From NCBI RefSeq assembly GCF_004337985.1, contig NC_043740.1, positions 4,824,990-4,888,989 on the forward strand: 64,000 bases of DNA, written 5' to 3'. Positions 22,608-34,680 of the stretch are shown here, piece by piece. The stretch is from Pyricularia pennisetigena. Taxonomy: Eukaryota; Ascomycota; Sordariomycetes; Magnaporthales; Pyriculariaceae. The notes under the pieces were generated by a model. The model saw nothing but the letters and a program-made list of their open reading frames with translations, searched no databases and was not told the origin of the DNA. Numbering within the stretch: the stretch's first letter is position 1; every line of letters begins with the position of its first letter. The position numbers and the translations under genes were made by a program.

Positions 22608-23132
22608 ATGTGCACCTCCTACTACGTGCACTACCACCATCTCCCGACCTGCTACCGGCCGATCCACATAGCTCTGGAGTACGCCTTTTGCCCAGCTGCC
22701 ACCGAAGCCGCCACCACCACAACCACCACCAGCACGTCCAGCCCACAGCAGCAAGGGACAGCAGCAGCAGCAGCAGCAGCCTCACAGGACTACCAAGACG
22801 GCCAGCAGCAGCGGCGCCAGCAGCGACAACCTTGTCAAGCTCTGCACCACGACCCCTGGGCGTCGGTCGACCTGGCGGACCCCTGCGCGGCGGGCGGCTG
22901 CTTCTCCGTCAGCCCCGAGTGCGGCTCGGGCCTGTGCCGGCTGAACGACCTGGGGGGATGCTGGGCGTGCTGTAGCTGCGGGCGCGGCGGCAACACGTAC
23001 CGCTGGTGCAGGCACATGATGAAGAAGAGCCCCGACACCTTTTGCTACCACACCTGCTGCGAGACCTGCACGGCTGACCCGGTCAGTGGTGGTGGTGGTG
23101 GCGTTTCCGAGGGGTGTGGCGGGAGGGGGTGA
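22608..23132 (+). CDS. Small Cys-rich protein 1 (CWxCCxCG family, unknown function)
   Basis: A single exon of 174 aa from an ATG in good context (ATCACC before it). No signal peptide is present. The N-terminus is MC...C15...CP28, followed by a low-complexity linker of poly-Thr, poly-Ala and Gln/Arg encoded by ACC and CAG repeats (about 22703-22810). The C-terminal half contains many Cys. Its core runs C118-W-x-C-C-x-C-G125, eight residues, C134, eleven residues, C146-x-H148-x-C150-C151-x-x-C154. The pattern of paired Cys with a His suggests zinc binding, which is an inference. A second gene with the same core lies 2.3 kb downstream in the same orientation. A GTCAGT near 23080 could be a donor giving an alternative end. 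I do not recognise the family and propose no function. Confidence 0.72.
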   Translation: MCTSYYVHYHHLPTCYRPIHIALEYAFCPAATEAATTTTTTSTSSPQQQGTAAAAAAASQDYQDGQQQRRQQRQPCQALHHDPWASVDLADPCAAGGCFSVSPECGSGLCRLNDLGGCWACCSCGRGGNTYRWCRHMMKKSPDTFCYHTCCETCTADPVSGGGGGVSEGCGGRG

Positions 23133-24273
23133 GATCGAGAAGGGAAAACATCGCCGCGGTGGGCTGTTGGGTTGTGAGTTTCTTTTGGTCTCTTGCAAGC
23201 CAAATCATGTATAGACTGTTTTTGTTCCCTTTTGGTATTCCTCTTTCCTTGCCCTTCTTTGTGTTTGGCTTTCCTGAATGTGGTGATGACGGCAGTGGGA
23301 CACAAGTCAGAGCTGAAAATGCTCCTTGTGTGACGGTGAGACAACAACACCCTGCCCGATCCAGATCCCGATCCCAGTTCCTTGTTCTCTCCCCTGTCGA
23401 TCTCTTGTACCGGGAAATATTATCATCAATACATCATAGTTCTTTCCTATTCCTGTCCGGATCTGACTGAGATTTGGTCCAATATAGACTCGGCGATCAT
23501 GCATCGTCACTACAGATCAGGCGCACCAGTAAAGAAGGGTACGCGGGGCCGATCGAAGACAACAATCTGCTAATATCGATCGCTCACAACCTCTATAGAG
23601 GCCCGTTCTTCGGCTCCGTCGCTGAGTATTTAGGGCGCCCAGTATAAACATGACTGGTCATCTCTGAGGTGGTACCAGATTCGGCGGCAAGGTGCAGATG
23701 CCCCAAATCGGCTTGCAAAGTGTTGCTCAGGTTTCTCATCCTGCCAAGCCTTGGCTTTCTCTATGGCTTACTTTTGTCAGATGCAGAATTTCGGACCTTT
23801 CTTGGGTGTGATTGATCAAACAAGTACTGTTCTCGCCAGCCAACTAAGCGACAAGGAGGACATCACAGTCAAACCTGATTCCCTCAAGGTCAACGAGAAT
23901 GCGGTCAGCTGCAGGGGTTACTCGCCTAGACGCACCACAACGAACCAGGCAACCCGCTTCCCGCCCGACGTCTACCAAGATCGGGAACCAGGCGCATCGT
24001 CCCGGCTCCGTGGTCAGGGCTGCTCAGCTTCGGGTTGCATCTCTCGTAGTCTCAGACCGATTACTGATCAGATAGATCACGGTGTCGATATGATGAACAA
24101 AGTCGAAGCCACTAACCCGTCAAGACAGGGGGATGGCTGAAAAAAGGCTAGAGAAACAAACAAAAGGGTTGCCTGTCAAGAAAGCTGTAACGCTGGATCG
24201 TGTTGATCGTTTGTGCAACGACCAGGAGATAATTTTGAACAAGTGTTCGCACAATTTTATATCCCTCAATAAG

Positions 24274-24311
<38 letters not shown>

Positions 24312-25439
24312 AAATCTCATTCGGCGCGACACGGATCTGGCGATCCTCGGGGAAATCTGACCGAGTGATCCACACCGAGATTTCTTGACTAGGGGTTGAT
24401 GTGCCGCATCAGATGCAACGATGGCTTTGGCCACGAAAACCACAACCTCTGAGAGCAAAGATTATAGAGAGTCGGTTCAGGTGCGGCAGCCAGGGCATCT
24501 CGCAAGCCATGCTTGTTTTCGACCGAGGAACAATGGAGGGTCTGAATCCTCATTTCGGCCTTTGCTTTCAACATGGGGTCCCTTTCTTCTCCGGTCTGTT
24601 TGCCCTGTTCGCGGTGTGATAGAAACGCCATAAGACTGCCCTGTCCAACGGGAAGCTGAGACAAAGCTATAGTCAAATGCCGAAAAAAAAGCCCCTACTA
24701 GGTGGGTTTCTGTGATGGAAAGAGGACGAATGGGAGAGAAGATGGCACACAAGAATTCTTTATCGTTGGGGTCGGAAATCAGTACTTTTCTTTAGCGAAA
24801 TGCTGTTTCTGTCGTTTCCCGAGTCTTGTTCCCACAAAAAACGTGGAAAATGGATATATCGGGATCATATTGAGTGGTTGACTGAACCATTGAGGATGTC
24901 AAGTGCACAGCCAGCCAAGATTCCAGGGAGCATAGGTGAGAACATGTTTTCGTATTCTCGAGAGGGCGACGCCTTGCATCGTCTTCAAGCGTGAAAATCC
25001 CACATCTTCCAAAGTATAAAGGAAGAGGGATCGCCAAAGGAGGTTGGCTCTTCGCATCAACTCGTTTATTGCACAACCAGAGAAATCGTTGCGTTCTGAG
25101 AGTTTATATCGGAACATGAGTTTGATGTCTGTCAAGTCTACAAAAGGAAATTGCACACAAGACAGCCATAACTGAATTGATCAGGAGGTCATCCACATAT
25201 ATTCATCCATATAGGCAAAATCGTCCAAGCTCAGTTTGAGCCAACCACTCGGCTTCTGGGTTGAGGATCAAGGCGGCAACCAAGTGTGGCAAGGCTCTGG
25301 CCCAATCGAACTGCGGCAGAGGACGCATAAGCAGAGATAGCTACACCACTCGAGCAGCAGTTCCCCAAAAGAGCAGCAATTCCCCAAAGGAGCAGCAAGG
25401 ACTCCAGCCTGGAGACGCAAGCCCCCGCAACCAAGTAGG
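23133..25439. other. Spacer between the two Cys-rich genes
   Basis: About 2.3 kb without a convincing gene. It has an A37 tract at 24274-24310. Near 25350-25400 an imperfect repeat of a GAGCAGCA...TTCCCCAAA unit occurs about two and a half times in what would be the leader of the second gene. Confidence 0.55.
24274..24310. repeat. A37 homopolymer
   Basis: An uninterrupted run of 37 A. There is no flanking target duplication or processed-gene sequence that I can see, so it is reported only as a simple repeat. Confidence 0.9.
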
Positions 25440-25532
25440 ATGTGCCATCAAATCAACTATACCCTCCCTTGCGAGCACGTTCGCACCCATACTGTGTACT
25501 GTCCAGACGCTACAAAGAGCAAGTCTAGCAAT

Positions 25533-25568
<36 letters not shown>

Positions 25569-25571
25569 GTC

Positions 25572-25603
<32 letters not shown>

Positions 25604-25985
25604 ACATTCGTCGTCTAAATCGTCATCAAAATCGTCATCCAAGTCTTTGCACGGCAAGAGTGGCGGCAAGTCATCTTCGTCATCATCCGGTTCCTCGTCC
25701 GGCAGCAAGAAACCGTGCAAAAACCTGACTCAGGAGTCATTGCCGTACCCGACTCCGCCGTCATTCGCGGGCAGCCCGATGACGGCGGCGAGTTCTCCTC
25801 TACTTCCAAAGTGCCCACTCGAGAGCTGCCCCTTCGAGGCCAAGAATCGGTGCTGGAACTGCTGCTGGTGCGGTAAGGAGTGGAATGAAGCCGGACGGTG
25901 CAGCTGCATCATGATCATCGAGGGCAACCAGGTTCAGTGCGAGCACATTTGTTGCCATAACTGCGAGGCCGCTTGGCAGCAATAG
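25440..25985 (+). CDS. Small Cys-rich protein 2 (paralogue of the protein at 22608)
   Basis: A single exon of 181 aa. The N-terminus is MC...C11...CP22, then a linker of poly-Ser and poly-Asn encoded by AGC (about 25533-25563) and AAC (about 25571-25602) trinucleotide repeats, followed by further Ser/Lys/Gly-rich sequence. The C-terminal core is C138-W-x-C-C-x-C-G145, eight residues, C154, twelve residues, C167-x-H169-x-C171-C172-x-x-C175, matching the upstream protein almost residue for residue in spacing, while the other residues have diverged. No signal peptide or membrane segment is visible, so it is probably intracellular. The function is unknown. The microsatellite-coded linker should vary in length between strains. 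Confidence 0.75.
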
Positions 25986-28900
25986 GACACTTGAGTGCTG
26001 GCGAGGGAACAGCCATGTTTGAGAGATGGGACGTATCATAAATCGGGAGGGGTCATGATGGCGATCGATGGAAATGGCATGGATGAGAATATGCAATCGG
26101 GATGAAGTAGCCAAACAGAAAATAGGGAGTTGGCTACTACTGTAGATAAAGCGAAATATGCAATCGAGAAGACGTCGGATAAATGCAAGTCAGAAAAATC
26201 AGAGTCGAGCGGCGAATTTGGGAACATGATTGATGGTGGCGCCAGCGTTTTCAAACATGTAAAACTCAATCCCCTCCAGAGAAAACAAACAAGGGTAAAA
26301 ATGACTGGTAACGTCGAATTCATGACAATGGAACCCGAATACACCATCGGAAAAGTAAAAGCGCCCGATCCATTCGGCGACAAGGGGCGAGTTGAATGTA
26401 CAGAGTAATAGCGAAAGCCCCCGGATTTTTGGTAGCATCGCATTTCGAAAGATTCGGGTTGGGAGGCTTGGGGAGAGCCCAGACAAGTCTAGACACGCCT
26501 CGTTCACTTGATGAGATGCTGTCAGCTGAAGTGGTGAATTTTCTTGATTGGCTCCAGAAGAGGTATGCCTCCAATTGAATTATGTCGGTCGAATATCATT
26601 ACCGCGTAGATATCCCCGGAAATAAGCCGACAGACGGCGGGCTTCTCCCGGGAGGCCCTAACGACTTGCTTGAACGAAAGGAAGGGAGGAGAAAGGGAAG
26701 CAGCTGCCTACCTAGCTTCCCTACTTAGCTTCCCTGCCTAGGTTGCCTTGCTTGATTCCCTCGCGCCATCCCTCAGAAAAATGTGATGCATGGAATCTCC
26801 CTCGGGCTTCCAAACAGCTGCCAAGGTGGACGGGCGTTGCAGGAAAATAAAATGTGTCTCTGTGTTCTGCGCAGGTAATATCCGAAGAACTTTTATGTTT
26901 TCTTGCTTTAGCGTGAAGGGTAGGTGCAAAAAAGGAATATTAGCTGCCGACCATGGAACTCAGGGCTGATTCTAGTGGGTCTATGCGCACAGGTACAGCA
27001 GATTGGGGTGGGCTTGCAATCCGATCTCGAAGGCTGACTGCGTGTTGTGTGGCGATAGAGAAAGCGAATTCAATTGAATTGAATGAATGAGAGAAAGGTA
27101 AGCCCAGCCTGCAGTGCTTGCACAAATTATGCACAGCGTATAGGTAACTTCACCAATCGACAGGGGTTGCCAAGGTCGGAATTTCCCTTTTTATCACAAC
27201 GCAACAAAGCCACGTGTGAGCAAGGGGGCATGGTCCATAGATAGGAAACGGCACCTCCGAAGCGACGGCAACGAAGGGTACTTTGCTCTTGGTGGCCCTA
27301 TTTCCAGTCGGCAGTCCTTGCTGGTAAGCAATGGAGCAAAGCGATCCATGTGCAACACAACTCGAATTTTTCACTTTTGAAGATTTGCTTTTGGAAATCT
27401 TCAATAACCCCTCGCCCCCCCTCTTCTCTAGAAATAGATCTATAACTTACCCATGTAGCATCCACTGTAAAATATCCCGCCATCACAGTTGCTTCCTTTT
27501 CTTTTTACTTTTCCCCAAACAGCGTATTCCCCAGCTGTGCGGTGCGACACGTGGCTGCCCGCTGCCACTGCAGCAGCTCAAAACAGATTAACGAATCAAG
27601 ACGTCCAAAACTCATGGCTAGGAAACGGCCCGGAGCGACGCAGACCGGGGAGTCGTGCACATTGGCTACTCATTCTACTCAGTCTACTCACTCATGGCCT
27701 GATTTTCCTATAACTCTGCGTAGTAAGAGGCGTATCACAAATAGTCTTGATGGTCTTTTGCCCGATTAACCTGCCTATTTGGATGGATGGACCCTTGAGA
27801 CGGAAACCTGCTCTAGTAGCCAGTCGTCCAATAGTTGGCCTGAAAAGATGGGCTGACCGAGGACATGCCACCTAGAGTTAGAACATTTGTATCCCCGCCA
27901 GCACAATGCCCAGTTAGTATTGTTCGCTTAAAGACAAAGTATGATAAACATGTGTATATAACTAGTTACTTTGTAGTATATCAACAGTATATTATACCCA
28001 TCTCGTATCTGTTTCATCCATCACAATCAGCTGCTCCATCCTGTCAGTGATCTGCATGCTAGGTAGTATTGTTTCTTCATGCCCATGTGGCAGGTTCCAG
28101 GATCCTGACCCTGTTATAGAATGTACTGCCGTATGCCTGTTTACGTAGTAGTCGCCAAATTCAGCTCACCGTACTGTGATGTACTGTACAGTACCTACTG
28201 TATTGCAAGGTGGCGAAGGTAAAGGTAGGTGTAATGTCAGGAACGTACTACGTAGTACATTAGGTAAATGCACAAAACCTTCTACCACAACGATAACAAG
28301 AATAAAAAAAAAAAAAACCCTATTAGCTCGTAAGCTCTGCATAATCGTTCAATGTGATCGACCATCTCAAGTGTTGACTGCTAGCCCCAAAGCGTGCACA
28401 GCTGTCATCAAATGGTCGAAGGTAGCGTGGTGCCGTAATGGGCGTGCGTCAATTGCAGTACTTCTGCCACTCATCGTACCACGGTAACTGTCTGAAATTT
28501 TTGCCCACGCCTTGGATGGGACCCCGCTTTCCGCTGCACGCTAGGCACTATACCGTAGTAGCCGTGGGGTCTGTGCGGCTACGTACGTCTTGCCAGGGGC
28601 TTGATCAGTTAACTGCAGGCAAAGGGGCGGAGCCTGTCAATTCTGCCTGCCCAACGACTCCACCCTCATCCTTTCATGATTTCCGACTCCATTTCTAATT
28701 CCTACAACCCCAACTAAACCCAACCAATTCCAGGTTCACCCTTTGCGACGGTCCGTCCATCATTGATCAGGATTGCCAATTTCTTCAGAATAGTGTCGTT
28801 TCACTGGCATCTTCCCTAGTTGGTCCCGCAATTGTCCAAACCTGCCCGCTGTTGCTGTCGCCGTTGTCTACAGTACTGTGTTTGTTAGGTTCTGAGAGAA

Positions 28901-29761
28901 ACAGATCAGTCCGGTTATTTTCTTGCCTCGTGGCGCTGGGTCCATTCCATACCACCCGAACTCCGACCTTCAGTTGCTTCACACGTTTCGTCTGAATCGA
29001 CAAAGGTTACCTCGCATGTCCGGCCAACTTTAAAAGGGAGCAGCGAAGAAAATAAAGAGCACCAGAGCCAGCGGCGAACTTTTTGACCAATTCCACGTCG
29101 AGAGCCTGTTCTCCATCTCGGCCAATTGACGGGGTGGGTTGATCTCGGCCCATCTTGTTCCAACCAAGGTTTTGATCATCCACCCACTGCAGCGGGTTGG
29201 GGGGCGACTTGGTATCTTTGGAAGGCAAGGAACAGCAGAAAAGAAAAGAAAAATTAATAAAAGGAAAAAAAAAAAGAAAAGAAAAATACTTCGACGTCAA
29301 CATATACAATGGCTCCGTCACTGGAATCCGCTCGCCCAATTATGGCCCCATCGGTACGTGCATCCTCAAGCAAGGAATGTAGATAGCCTTCGGGCCCCTA
29401 CAACTCTCTCCTCCCTTTCCCTGCCAAGGCTACGCGACCTGTCTTTCCCGTTGTCTACATTGATTGTATCTTGTCTTTGTCTATTGCACACCTGCACTCA
29501 ACCATCCCACACCTTCCTTGTACCTGAATGGAACCTTGGTTCTAGCTCTTGTTCGCAACTATCAGTCAGCTGTCTAGCCCTTCCGCTTTCTCCCTGGCAC
29601 GCCATACCATACACAGCATTTCCCGACAACCTAGTCCGCCTCTGGTTTTCCATTACCTGGCTGCTTTGAAAATATATTACCCCTCCGTCGCTCGCTCTTC
29701 CACACCTGTCTCGTCTCTGCTTCACCCGACGAACCAAACAAACCTCGCTCTTCCGCACATC
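25986..29761. other. 3.8 kb gene-poor intergenic region
   Basis: No recognisable gene. Features are a degenerate CCTACCTAGCTTCC-type tandem repeat near 26705-26755, a GTACTGTACAGTAC palindrome and TACTACGTAGTA palindrome between about 28180 and 28260, and a possible short first exon with ATG at 29309 and donor GTACGT at 29354. The last 350 bp are pyrimidine-rich, as expected for the leader of the gene at 29762. Confidence 0.5.
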
Positions 29762-30142
29762 ATGGCTAACACCATCGCGCCCACCGCCGCCCCGCCGGCC
29801 GCCTCGCAAACGACCCGACAACAGGCACGCACTTCGGTCCGTATGAGCACGTACAGCACCATGGCACCCTCGCTGGCGCCGTCGACCGACTCTGCCGGCG
29901 CTGAGATCAGCGACATCGAGAAAGGACTCGACCGAATGGAGAACAAGGCGCTATCCAAGCAGCGCGTTGTCCTGAGCGAAGAGAAGTGGGCCAACATGTC
30001 CAAGCTCGCCCTCGGCGCCAAGCTCGAGCGCGCTCTCGACAGGAGAATGTCGTCACAGGACGCAGTCATGCGGCCGAGGACCAATAGCAGTATCAAGAAC
30101 AAGCCGAAATCAGTGCCTCTTATCGTGCAGGAGAAGGCTTGA
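29762..30142 (+). CDS. Small hypothetical protein, 126 aa
   Basis: The open frame extends upstream to 29549, but the first well-placed ATG that begins GC-rich coding sequence is at 29762 (ATC before ATG, G after). The N-terminus is Ala/Thr/Ser/Pro-rich. The second half is charged and helical (SDIEKGLDRMENKALSKQR, then a Trp-containing LSEEKWANMSKLALGAK and ERALDRRMSSQDAVMR). It looks like a conserved soluble helical protein rather than a chance frame, because codon use and third-position GC resemble the known genes. There are no Cys, no signal peptide and no membrane segment. I recognise no named domain and propose no function. An upstream short exon starting at 29309 might be spliced on. Confidence 0.6.
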   Translation: MANTIAPTAAPPAASQTTRQQARTSVRMSTYSTMAPSLAPSTDSAGAEISDIEKGLDRMENKALSKQRVVLSEEKWANMSKLALGAKLERALDRRMSSQDAVMRPRTNSSIKNKPKSVPLIVQEKA

Positions 30143-32969
30143 GAGTTGATAAGACACGAAGGAGAGAAAATACTTTTGTCGATATGAGCCGGTTTCGGCG
30201 TAGACTCCAGCAAGCGGCTTCCGGCATACAACCGCCGAACCTGTCAACGGGGGTCAAGGGCGAGAGAAGTCTCTCAAAGGCGACTATTACATCATACCTT
30301 GGCATTTCATGTCAAACAACAAATACAGTGGAGCTTATGACTAGAGGATGGAATTAGATACCAGGCCGGAGTGGCCACTCGCTCAGCTAGTCCAGCTTGA
30401 TGGGCTGAGCAAAATCGGTGCTACCTATCATGGGGACAAGGACGCATATAAAGGGGTCTTGATGCATCGAGCACATTGTGGCTTCGAGGAGTTTACTGTT
30501 TTGCATTTTGTTTCCTTCCTGTCCTTTTTTAACTTTACTACCAGCTCTCGCAGAATTTTCTATGTCATATTCTTCTGTTGGTTTTTTCATCCCAAGATGA
30601 TTTTTGAGTTTTGGCTTCCTGCGACACTCATGGTACTCTACTATGTGTCCAATCCAGTCTGTGGCGAGGAATATGTATATGCTTGTTATGACTGCTAGGT
30701 TTTCAACCATCTGTAAAGTCGATTTGAAAAGCGCCACTTCCAGGATACTATAATTCTGTTACCGGAGGCTATATCTCTGTGGAAGATATCTCCTTGCCGA
30801 CATTTCATGACCACAAAATAGCTGCATGGCGTTTTCGTGGCGGGAGAAACTCTCCGGACTCTCTTTGCTGGCCCCAGTGGGTAGCTATGAACCGTTTCCC
30901 ACGCTACGGAGCTTTCCGGCGCTACTGCATAATTCACAAACGGGCTGAATCCGGAACCCGTCGAATGGTTCTAGGCTCTAGGTTCTAGCTGCAGATCAGT
31001 AACTGGGCGCTATCGGTTCCTGCATTTGGGGCGATTGCTGTTAGTATACCAAGACAAGGCCTTAGAAGGGACGACATACCAGCTCGTCTAGTACAAGTTA
31101 ACTCAACAGGAAACCATCCCACCATCTTAGGGGAACCATCCCGGGTATGAGACCGAGTGGGCCATGTGATTTCATGGAGAAAAAAAAAGAAGGAAAAAAA
31201 AAGCCCATCGCCATGTTCTGTAACCATTTTTGGATTTTCTTTTTTCTTTTTTTTTTTTTTTTTTTTGCTGTCCCGACAACTGGGTAATCTATTACAAGTG
31301 AAAAGGTTAACTTTGGGATCGATTCAGACAAGTCACACCATGAGCTGAAAGAGGATTGAGCTGGTTTTGACAGCCCCTAGTGGCCGAGTATTTTTCCTAT
31401 CATGGCAAGTTAGGAAAGCCTCGGGACACATGCCCAGGGGCAGGAGTGACAAGGAGCTTGGATGGATGTTTGAGTTGCCCCTAACACAGCTGACATTTTG
31501 AACCTTTTTTTTTCACTGTGACGGCGGGTTGTTCCTGTTGGATTCGAAACTGTTGGTCACCAAAAGGAGGTCTGGTTGTCTTCTGGCAAAGTTTGCTGTA
31601 ATGGCTTTTGTCGAGGTCCAACCGAGAGGCTGCTACCAAGTCACTACCAGCAAAGCTAGAGCGATGGATATCGGACCGGCAGCGTGGTCCACACGCTTCT
31701 GGATCGGGAATGCATTCTTTGGGCCCACTGTCCTCAGATGAGCAAAGGACCTAATAGAATGAACGGTCCAGTCTAGTGATGATATGGTAGACTTGAGTGG
31801 CATTTAGATACACTTGGGACCTTTACCTTTACATATAGTGGCAAAGGACTTTGTTCCCGTTTGGAGGATACCTGGAAGTTTATAGACATTGAAGGCTTGG
31901 GTGGTGGTGGTGGTGGTGGTGGTAGACTGGCGCTGGATCAAATTTCAACCTCGCCGGGGAAACGGGGAAGTAAAAAGAAAATAAAATTAAGAAGAAGAGG
32001 CTCAAGGTTATTGCGTTGATCACAGGGAGAAGCGATACTGGTGCAATGCCGGGATAGGGAACGGATGGCACACGACCAGGTCCGGGGCGGGTGTGTTCCA
32101 ATTTGGTTGTGGGCTTTTTTTTCTCTTCTTATTGGCACGATTGTATTAATATGCCTATAGATATTAGCCACTATGATCTTCCAAGCCAAGAACTAGAGGG
32201 GCTTGCCTAGGCATGCATTCTTTGAGTTTTATGCTATCCAAATTTGCCTGGAGGACAAATCAAGAGTCAATCTATGACCTCTTCAGGTGTGGAAAATGCG
32301 CAGTATCAGCGCTCTAAGAACTTGCTGGATGGTATTAATCGCTGCAGCAACACTTTTCGTAACCGGTATTAATAACAAGGGATCCGACACGGTTTAGTGT
32401 CTGCCTAAATCCCTAATTTGCAACCTCCAGGTCGTGCCTCGGAATGTGACTGGTCACACCCACCGCCGGCCATGTTCTTTCAGCATTCCCGCTGCGGATA
32501 CAAAGCCTACAATGACTGACGCAACAAGAGACACGGCTCGAGTAAACATCAGCTTCCGAGGCGGCCTCCAGATGGGCCAGAGGTCCGACCAAGCCCAACC
32601 CTCTACCGGCACAAGAAGCCTTCCACAATACCTCAGTCTCAAGTACTCTTCGTGCTTCACGGGGCAGCGGAGATGCTTGCTAGACTAGGCGGGCTTGGCT
32701 GGGCGTATCAAAATAAGGATTTCAGCGAGAAGAGTTTCTCTTATTTCCTAAATGTCAGAGTTCAAGCCTGCGGTATAACAGGAGCATGTATCATGTGGAA
32801 CACAACTTGTGCTGCGGCTTGAACGTCCTAGACACAGATGTAGATCTCCGCTTTTGTTCTTGCACATTTACACATCTTTTACATCCATCTATGGTTTCGT
32901 TATTGTCAACTTGCAACTCAACCCCCAGCTTCTATAGCTAGGTGACCCAGTCCGTGACATGTACCCCAC
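30143..32969. other. 2.8 kb gene-poor intergenic region
   Basis: No convincing gene. It contains a T-rich homopolymer tract at about 31235-31267, a run of about eight GGT units at 31899-31923, and scattered short frames without recognisable products. Confidence 0.55.
31899..31923. repeat. (GGT)n microsatellite
   Basis: About eight GGT trinucleotides in a row in non-coding sequence. Confidence 0.85.
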
Positions 32970-34680
32970 TCAACCTCCATGTGAGAAGGAAACGACGGCG
33001 TACTTGCCACTCCAGGCCCATTTCCTGGCAGCAGTGTCGTTTGAGCCATCCTGCTCGCGGAGCTTCTCATCCTCACCCGGCTTTAGTCCAACCACGACGT
33101 CAGCCTTGCAAGTGCGCAGGGCAAGGACGTTGACGCCAGAGCCAGGTCCGAGAGGCCCAATGGCTTCGGTGAATGAGGTCGTGGGGTCCCATGCGGCCTA
33201 GATGGGTACATCACAGGCCAGAGGTTAGCTAAGCCAAATAGAGAACAATAGTAGTGAGCAAACAAAAGCATTGTACATACATCACCGGTGAGCTTCCTGT
33301 AGTTGAGATCACCCTTGAAGATAACCAGCTCGCTGGTCTTGAGCTCCTGGTACAGCTCTGGCGCAACTGCACGAAGCCTCCAGTAGCTGCCGGGGTGTGT
33401 CCAAAAGGCGTTGGGGCGGAGGATGATCTTGCCCTCGGCATAGAGGTCTGTCCAGTTCTGGAACAAGAACTTTAGATGCTCAATCTCCGTCTCTGAAAGC
33501 GCCGCGGGAACCTTGCCCTGCAACGATTCCTCCTCCGACTGCGTCTCATAGAAGCCGCGCGGGTCAGCGAGTGCATTCAGAAGGGCGCCAAAGTCGGCAG
33601 GCACCACATCGGACACGAACCAGGGCAGTTCCTTGGGGTGGAGAACGACACAGGTGGCTAGGTTTGACGACAACATGTACCCGGCCAGGACGAGGTCGAC
33701 ATACAGCTCGAACCCGGCATTGTCCAGCACGATGTCGACACGGCGTTCCTGGTCGGGCTTGCTGGCCTTGGCCTTGCGCAGAGCCTCCAGAGCCTGTCCG
33801 AGATCGTTTACGAGAATGTTGGCCTCGGCGGCACGACGGGCCTCTGAACCCTGCAGTTTCTGAATGTCGTCGTACGAGAGGGTCGTAAGGAGGGACAGGT
33901 CCGTTGCATTGCCCCACAGGCAGATCTCGCACATCTCACGGAACAGCAGCTCCTCGGCCGCAGGTTCGACCGTGCCCTTGGCCTTTTGCTCGTCCAGCTG
34001 TTTAACCAGGTCTTGATACCGAGCAGCGAGCTCAAGGACTGCCGGGCGGGAGGAGCGGAAAGTCTTGATCTTTTGGCGGGCAAAAACATCATAGCCCTTC
34101 CAATGCTGTGAGAGGGAGAAGCTCGTGTGGATGCGGCGATATAGGTAGCATTCGCAGTAGAGCCAGTTCATGTTGAGCCATGTCGGGTTGCCGAGCTGCT
34201 CCAGCTCCTTGTTGTAGAGGGCGACATCAGGGCGGCCATCGTCCGGGATAGGTCTTTTGCGCAGATGGTGGGAAAGTCAGACAAATGACGAGACCCGGGA
34301 AGATTATAGTTTAGGTGAGATATCACACAAGAAAGCGTGGCTCTTGGACGATATGACATACGTCAGTTGGCGGTCGTGCTGGACCTGGTACTTTAGCTGG
34401 GCGAGATCGTTGACGATAGTCTTGCCCTCGCCCGACTTGTCCGGGTCGTCGCACTGGGCTACGGATCGGTAGACATCATCAATGGCCTGTGTTATGATGA
34501 CAGGCCACCGTTCCCGAGCTGATGTGTAGGCGAAGGAGGTTCTGTCGCCGGTCGAGTACCCAGCTGTATCGATTGTAGGAAAGAAATGGACAAGGGGTCA
34601 GGATCTGATCACCACGAAAGAGGGGAGGAACGGCCTAGAAGCCAGGGGCTAAACGCACGGGTCTTGGGATCGTGCTCCAT
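32970..34680 (-). CDS. DUF89/ARMT1-family metal-dependent damage-control phosphatase
   Basis: Four exons: 34680-34659, 34563-34362, 34253-33281 and 33197-32970, giving about 474 aa, normal for the family. The first exon codes only seven and a third residues. The introns start GTGCGT, GTATGT and GTATGT, with a TTAGCTAAC branch site before the last exon; all junctions keep frame. Family signatures are WLNMNWLYCECYLYRR, LWGNATDLSLL (the Asn-Asp pair of the active site), DIVLDNAGFELYVDL (the DNAG motif), FKGDLNYRKL and the C-terminal KWAWSGKYAVVSFSHGG. DUF89 family III enzymes remove phosphate from damaged or over-reactive sugar phosphates; ARMT1 has also been described as a protein carboxyl methyltransferase. 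The precise substrate is not set by sequence. The start lies only about 210 bp from the edge of the transposon island. Confidence 0.93.

Noticed and set aside
23751..24140. 129-residue plus-strand frame between the Cys-rich genes
   Set aside because: It has no good start, a non-coding-like composition and no recognisable motif.
26130..26408. 92-residue plus-strand frame after Cys-rich protein 2
   Set aside because: It starts at TTG, and no family is recognised.
30348..30698. 116-residue frame from an ATG downstream of the small hypothetical gene
   Set aside because: AT-rich codon use unlike the confirmed genes, and no domain or signal pattern that makes sense. It probably lies in the 3' flank.
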